From: Chloroflexota bacterium
Lineage (GTDB): Bacteria > Chloroflexota > Anaerolineae > Anaerolineales > Anaerolineaceae
Reading direction: 5' to 3'
Assembly (NCBI GenBank): GCA_021372725.1
Contig: JAJFTV010000009.1
Span: forward strand, 1 to 36,055
DNA: 36,055 bases
The position numbers and the translations under genes were made by a program. Numbering within the stretch: the stretch's first letter is position 1; every line of letters begins with the position of its first letter. Below are positions 34,480 to 36,055 of the stretch, in pieces. The notes beneath the pieces were generated by a model. The model ran no database searches. It saw only the letters and a program-made list of their open reading frames with translations, and was not told where the DNA came from.

Positions 34480-35139
34480 ATGGAAGAAATAGATTTCTTT
34501 GATTTAATCAATAAAATCATTGAGGACTATCGCCTAAAAGGCGTTTCGGAATCATTTTTGGCCCGGAAAATTGGTTTATCCCAGGCAACATTGAATACAT
34601 GGAAAAATCGTTCTCGTGGAATTCCGCGTGATGAGAAAATAAGAGCGTCTCTTATAAGTTTTTTCAAGGACTCTTACCCGGAAATCTATGGCGCGCTTGG
34701 CGTGCCAAATCCCAAATCCATCGGCATCACCGTCCCCCTGGTTGGGAGAGTTCGCGCCGGTGAACCCATCCCGCTGCCGCCGTCCGATTTTTCGAGCTTT
34801 GACCCAGAGACCACCATTCAGGTCTTGCGCACTTGGCTGCCAAAAAATATCGAACCGGCCGACCTGTTCGCACTGGAAGTCGAAGGTGATAGCATGCGGG
34901 ACATGGGCATCGAGGATGACACGACCATCATCCTGCGCAAGCAGGATACGGCAGAATCCGGAGATGTCGTTGTGGCTTACTTCGATGGTGACAATTCCAG
35001 CACGCTCAAACGTTTTTACCGCGACAATGGGCATATCCGTTTGCAGCCGGAGAACCCTGATTACCTGCCTATCATCGTTGACGCTGACAAAGTGAGGATC
35101 GCCGGCAAGCTGGTGATGTCGATCAAGATATATAAGTAA
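34480..35139 (+). CDS. CI/LexA-type self-cleaving repressor (HTH plus S24 peptidase)
   Basis: A 219-residue protein. Residues about 5-60 form a CI-repressor-type helix-turn-helix (SESFLARKIGLSQATLNTWK). A linker leads to the S24 fold: cleavage site A93-G94 in VGRVRAGEP, nucleophile S138 in VEGDSMRDMG, and general-base K177 in STLKRFYR. All three catalytic features are intact, so it should self-cleave on activated RecA and derepress the element after DNA damage. It likely controls itself through the 34394-34433 repeats. It is the only regulator in the integrated element. Its start is fixed by homology and the -10 position. Confidence 0.9.
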   Translation: MEEIDFFDLINKIIEDYRLKGVSESFLARKIGLSQATLNTWKNRSRGIPRDEKIRASLISFFKDSYPEIYGALGVPNPKSIGITVPLVGRVRAGEPIPLPPSDFSSFDPETTIQVLRTWLPKNIEPADLFALEVEGDSMRDMGIEDDTTIILRKQDTAESGDVVVAYFDGDNSSTLKRFYRDNGHIRLQPENPDYLPIIVDADKVRIAGKLVMSIKIYK

Positions 35140-35150
35140 CACGGTGCAAT

Positions 35151-35636
35151 ATGGGAGAGAAAAAAGAATCTGGATGGTCTGCCTGGATAGGCTGGGCTGG
35201 TGGAATCATTCTGCTTATCATGCTGTTGAGAAATGGCGGATGCACTTTCTCTGGAGATCGGTATCCATTTGACACGGTTGGGGATGAGCGATCGGAATAC
35301 TATTCAGATCTCGCAGATTTTGAAGACGATCAACCACGCTATGACCCTGGGCTAAAGTATCAGGACGAAATTGAAATAGATTCATACAACGAAACATTGG
35401 ATGCACAGAATGCAAAGTATTCAGCCCTTGAAAGTGGGTGCCCAAGTGGATGCACCATCCGCCCCATCGGATGTGACATCAAGGGCAATATATCCTATAC
35501 GACTGGTGAAAAAATCTATCACGTACCAGGCGGCAAGTACTATAGCGCGACTGAAATAGACACGGCCAGCGGCGAGCGTTGGTTCTGCACCGAAACAGAA
35601 GCCCGAGATAATGGCTGGCGGAAATCGTACGATTGA
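35151..35636 (+). CDS. Membrane-anchored protein with C-terminal 'sunset'-domain-like module
   Basis: A 161-residue protein. One transmembrane helix (about 11-27, WIGWAGGIILLIMLL) anchors an acidic, Tyr/Asp-rich linker (40-85). The last about 55 residues read GCDIKGNISYTTGEKIYHVP, GGKYYSATEID and GERWFCTETEARDNGWRKS. This resembles the short domain called 'sunset' in NCBI protein names, found at the end of secreted nucleases and cell-surface proteins; its function is not known to me. Paired cysteines (GCPSGC, GCD, FC) suggest disulfides outside the cell. It starts 11 nt after the repressor gene and may be co-transcribed cargo. Confidence 0.8.
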   Translation: MGEKKESGWSAWIGWAGGIILLIMLLRNGGCTFSGDRYPFDTVGDERSEYYSDLADFEDDQPRYDPGLKYQDEIEIDSYNETLDAQNAKYSALESGCPSGCTIRPIGCDIKGNISYTTGEKIYHVPGGKYYSATEIDTASGERWFCTETEARDNGWRKSYD

Positions 35637-35672
35637 GTTCTGACAATTTCAAACAAACAGGAGGTGATATAA

Positions 35673-35780
35673 ATGCGCCCCGCTATGGAGTCAGGCGAGT
35701 CTGTGAGCGAATTCCGGAGCCAACAGGTGAAAGAAAAAAATACCTCGAATCAAAATGCGTTGAAAAACGGCACGGTTTGA
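35673..35780 (+). CDS. 35-codon reading frame with near-perfect Shine-Dalgarno
   Basis: AGGAGGTGAT (35659-35668), an almost full anti-SD complement, lies just before ATG 35673. The frame encodes MRPAMESGESVSEFRSQQVK and 15 more polar residues, ending at TGA 35778-35780. No family or membrane segment is seen. It sits 36 bp after the sunset-like gene, near the right end of the element. The ribosome-binding site is the best in the window, which is the only strong evidence. Confidence 0.45.
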   Translation: MRPAMESGESVSEFRSQQVKEKNTSNQNALKNGTV

Positions 35781-35865
35781 TCAATCGGAACCGACGGCCT
35801 GTTATTGGAATATTTATGACCATTGAAAAACACGAACCGAGCCACGCTAGTCTAGCCAACCACGG

Positions 35866-35878
35866 TACACAAACGTCC
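35866..35878 (-). repeat. Right terminal inverted repeat of the element
   Basis: TACACAAACGTCC is the exact reverse complement of GGACGTTTGTGTA at 33870-33882. Each copy abuts the tRNA repeat on its inner side, within 0-3 bp. Confidence 0.7.
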
Positions 35879-35950
35879 CGTAGCGCAGACCGGCTAGCGC
35901 GCTTGCATGGGGTGCAAGAGGCCGGAGGTTCAAATCCTCTCGCCCCGACA
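35879..35950 (+). repeat. attR: 72-bp duplicate of tRNA-Pro, not a functional tRNA
   Basis: Identical to 33795-33866 but preceded by ACGTC instead of GGGG, so the acceptor stem cannot form. It marks the right element boundary. Confidence 0.85.
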
Positions 35951-36055
35951 TGGATTTACAAAGGATTTCTGTAAACCGTCTCATGAAACGTAATTTTGCA
36001 CTCAATCGATTGACTTCAGAGTAAAATAACTATTGTAAATTGACCATTCAAACGA
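35951..36055. other. Chromosomal sequence beyond the element, no gene seen
   Basis: The 105 bp after attR hold a short TTTACA/TGTAAA hairpin (35955-35975) but no reading frame or promoter that I can support. This was probably the original downstream flank of tRNA-Pro. Confidence 0.4.

Larger units (their letters stand above)
33795..35950 (+). mobile_element. Small integrated element in tRNA-Pro, probably non-autonomous
   Basis: A 72-bp direct repeat of the tRNA (33795-33866 and 35879-35950) bounds a 2,084-bp unit. Inside are a broken tyrosine integrase next to the intact tRNA, a CI/LexA-type repressor, a membrane-anchored protein and a 35-codon frame. The left copy completes a functional tRNA; the right copy has lost the 5' acceptor strand (CGTCCCG instead of CGGGGCG), as expected of an attachment-site duplicate. 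The integrase gene lacks its catalytic domain, so the unit is a deletion remnant or relies on an integrase in trans. Confidence 0.8.

Noticed and set aside
35874..35950. Second functional tRNA-Pro
   Set aside because: The 5' acceptor strand CGTCCCG cannot pair with CGCCCCG, and there is no promoter; it is the attachment-site duplicate.
35633..35974. 113-codon plus-strand frame at the right end of the element
   Set aside because: Its C-terminal LARLHGVQEAGGSNPLAPT is translated tRNA-Pro sequence. The better-supported frame in this stretch is the 35-codon one with the strong SD.

Overview
The window looks like chromosomal DNA of a free-living bacterium, most likely an Anaerolineae-type Chloroflexota. 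That placement is inference: it rests on the Thr/Pro-rich extracytoplasmic linker in the gene at 6969, the large membrane protein with a Cys-Ala tail at 26825, the style of the housekeeping genes and the moderate GC with Pro-poor AT-rich spacers. No rRNA or taxonomic marker is present. Three RNA genes are clear: tRNA-Val(TAC), tmRNA (ssrA) and tRNA-Pro(GGG).

Layout. 1-6.8 kb is housekeeping: the start of uvrA, a BaiN/HI0933-type flavoprotein, an Atg22/UMF1-type MFS carrier, and a tight minus-strand cluster yebC-ruvC-trmH-like-ruvA (no ruvB), then a fumarylacetoacetase-family hydrolase. 6.9-9.6 kb holds a membrane-anchored Thr/Pro-rich protein, tRNA-Val, a largely empty AT-rich stretch, a TetR regulator and a long structured leader region. 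9.6-16 kb is a plus-strand catabolic operon: a crotonase-fold hydrolase that keeps the catalytic residues of 6-oxocamphor hydrolase, a VOC-fold protein, the E1alpha, E1beta and E2 subunits of a 2-oxoacid/acetoin-type dehydrogenase, and a DASS (SLC13) anion transporter. Between the VOC and E1alpha genes lies an antisense remnant of a second E2 gene. 16-19.3 kb has a degenerate PP2C-like protein, an FLVCR-like MFS carrier, a DinB/ClbS-like protein and tmRNA. 19.3-26.2 kb is minus-strand: panC, panE, a polytopic membrane protein, an RlmI-like rRNA methyltransferase and ligA.

26.4-33.05 kb is the most interesting part. A compact plus-strand operon encodes a zinc-ribbon membrane protein, a DUF2207-like membrane protein whose last 19 residues include seven cysteines alternating with alanine, a PqqD-like/radical SAM/SPASM enzyme, a second protein of the same architecture that has lost every iron-sulfur cysteine, a class I methyltransferase and uppP. 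Radical SAM-SPASM enzymes with PqqD-like domains usually modify peptides, so the Cys-Ala tail is a natural candidate substrate, and the dead paralogue a candidate partner. This is inference from gene order and motifs.

33.8-35.95 kb is a 2.1-kb integrated element in the 3' part of tRNA-Pro. It is bounded by a 72-bp direct repeat of the tRNA, has 13-bp inverted repeats just inside both ends, and carries a broken tyrosine integrase, a self-cleaving LexA/CI-type repressor with an apparently leaderless transcript, a membrane-anchored 'sunset'-domain-like protein and a 35-codon reading frame with a near-perfect Shine-Dalgarno.
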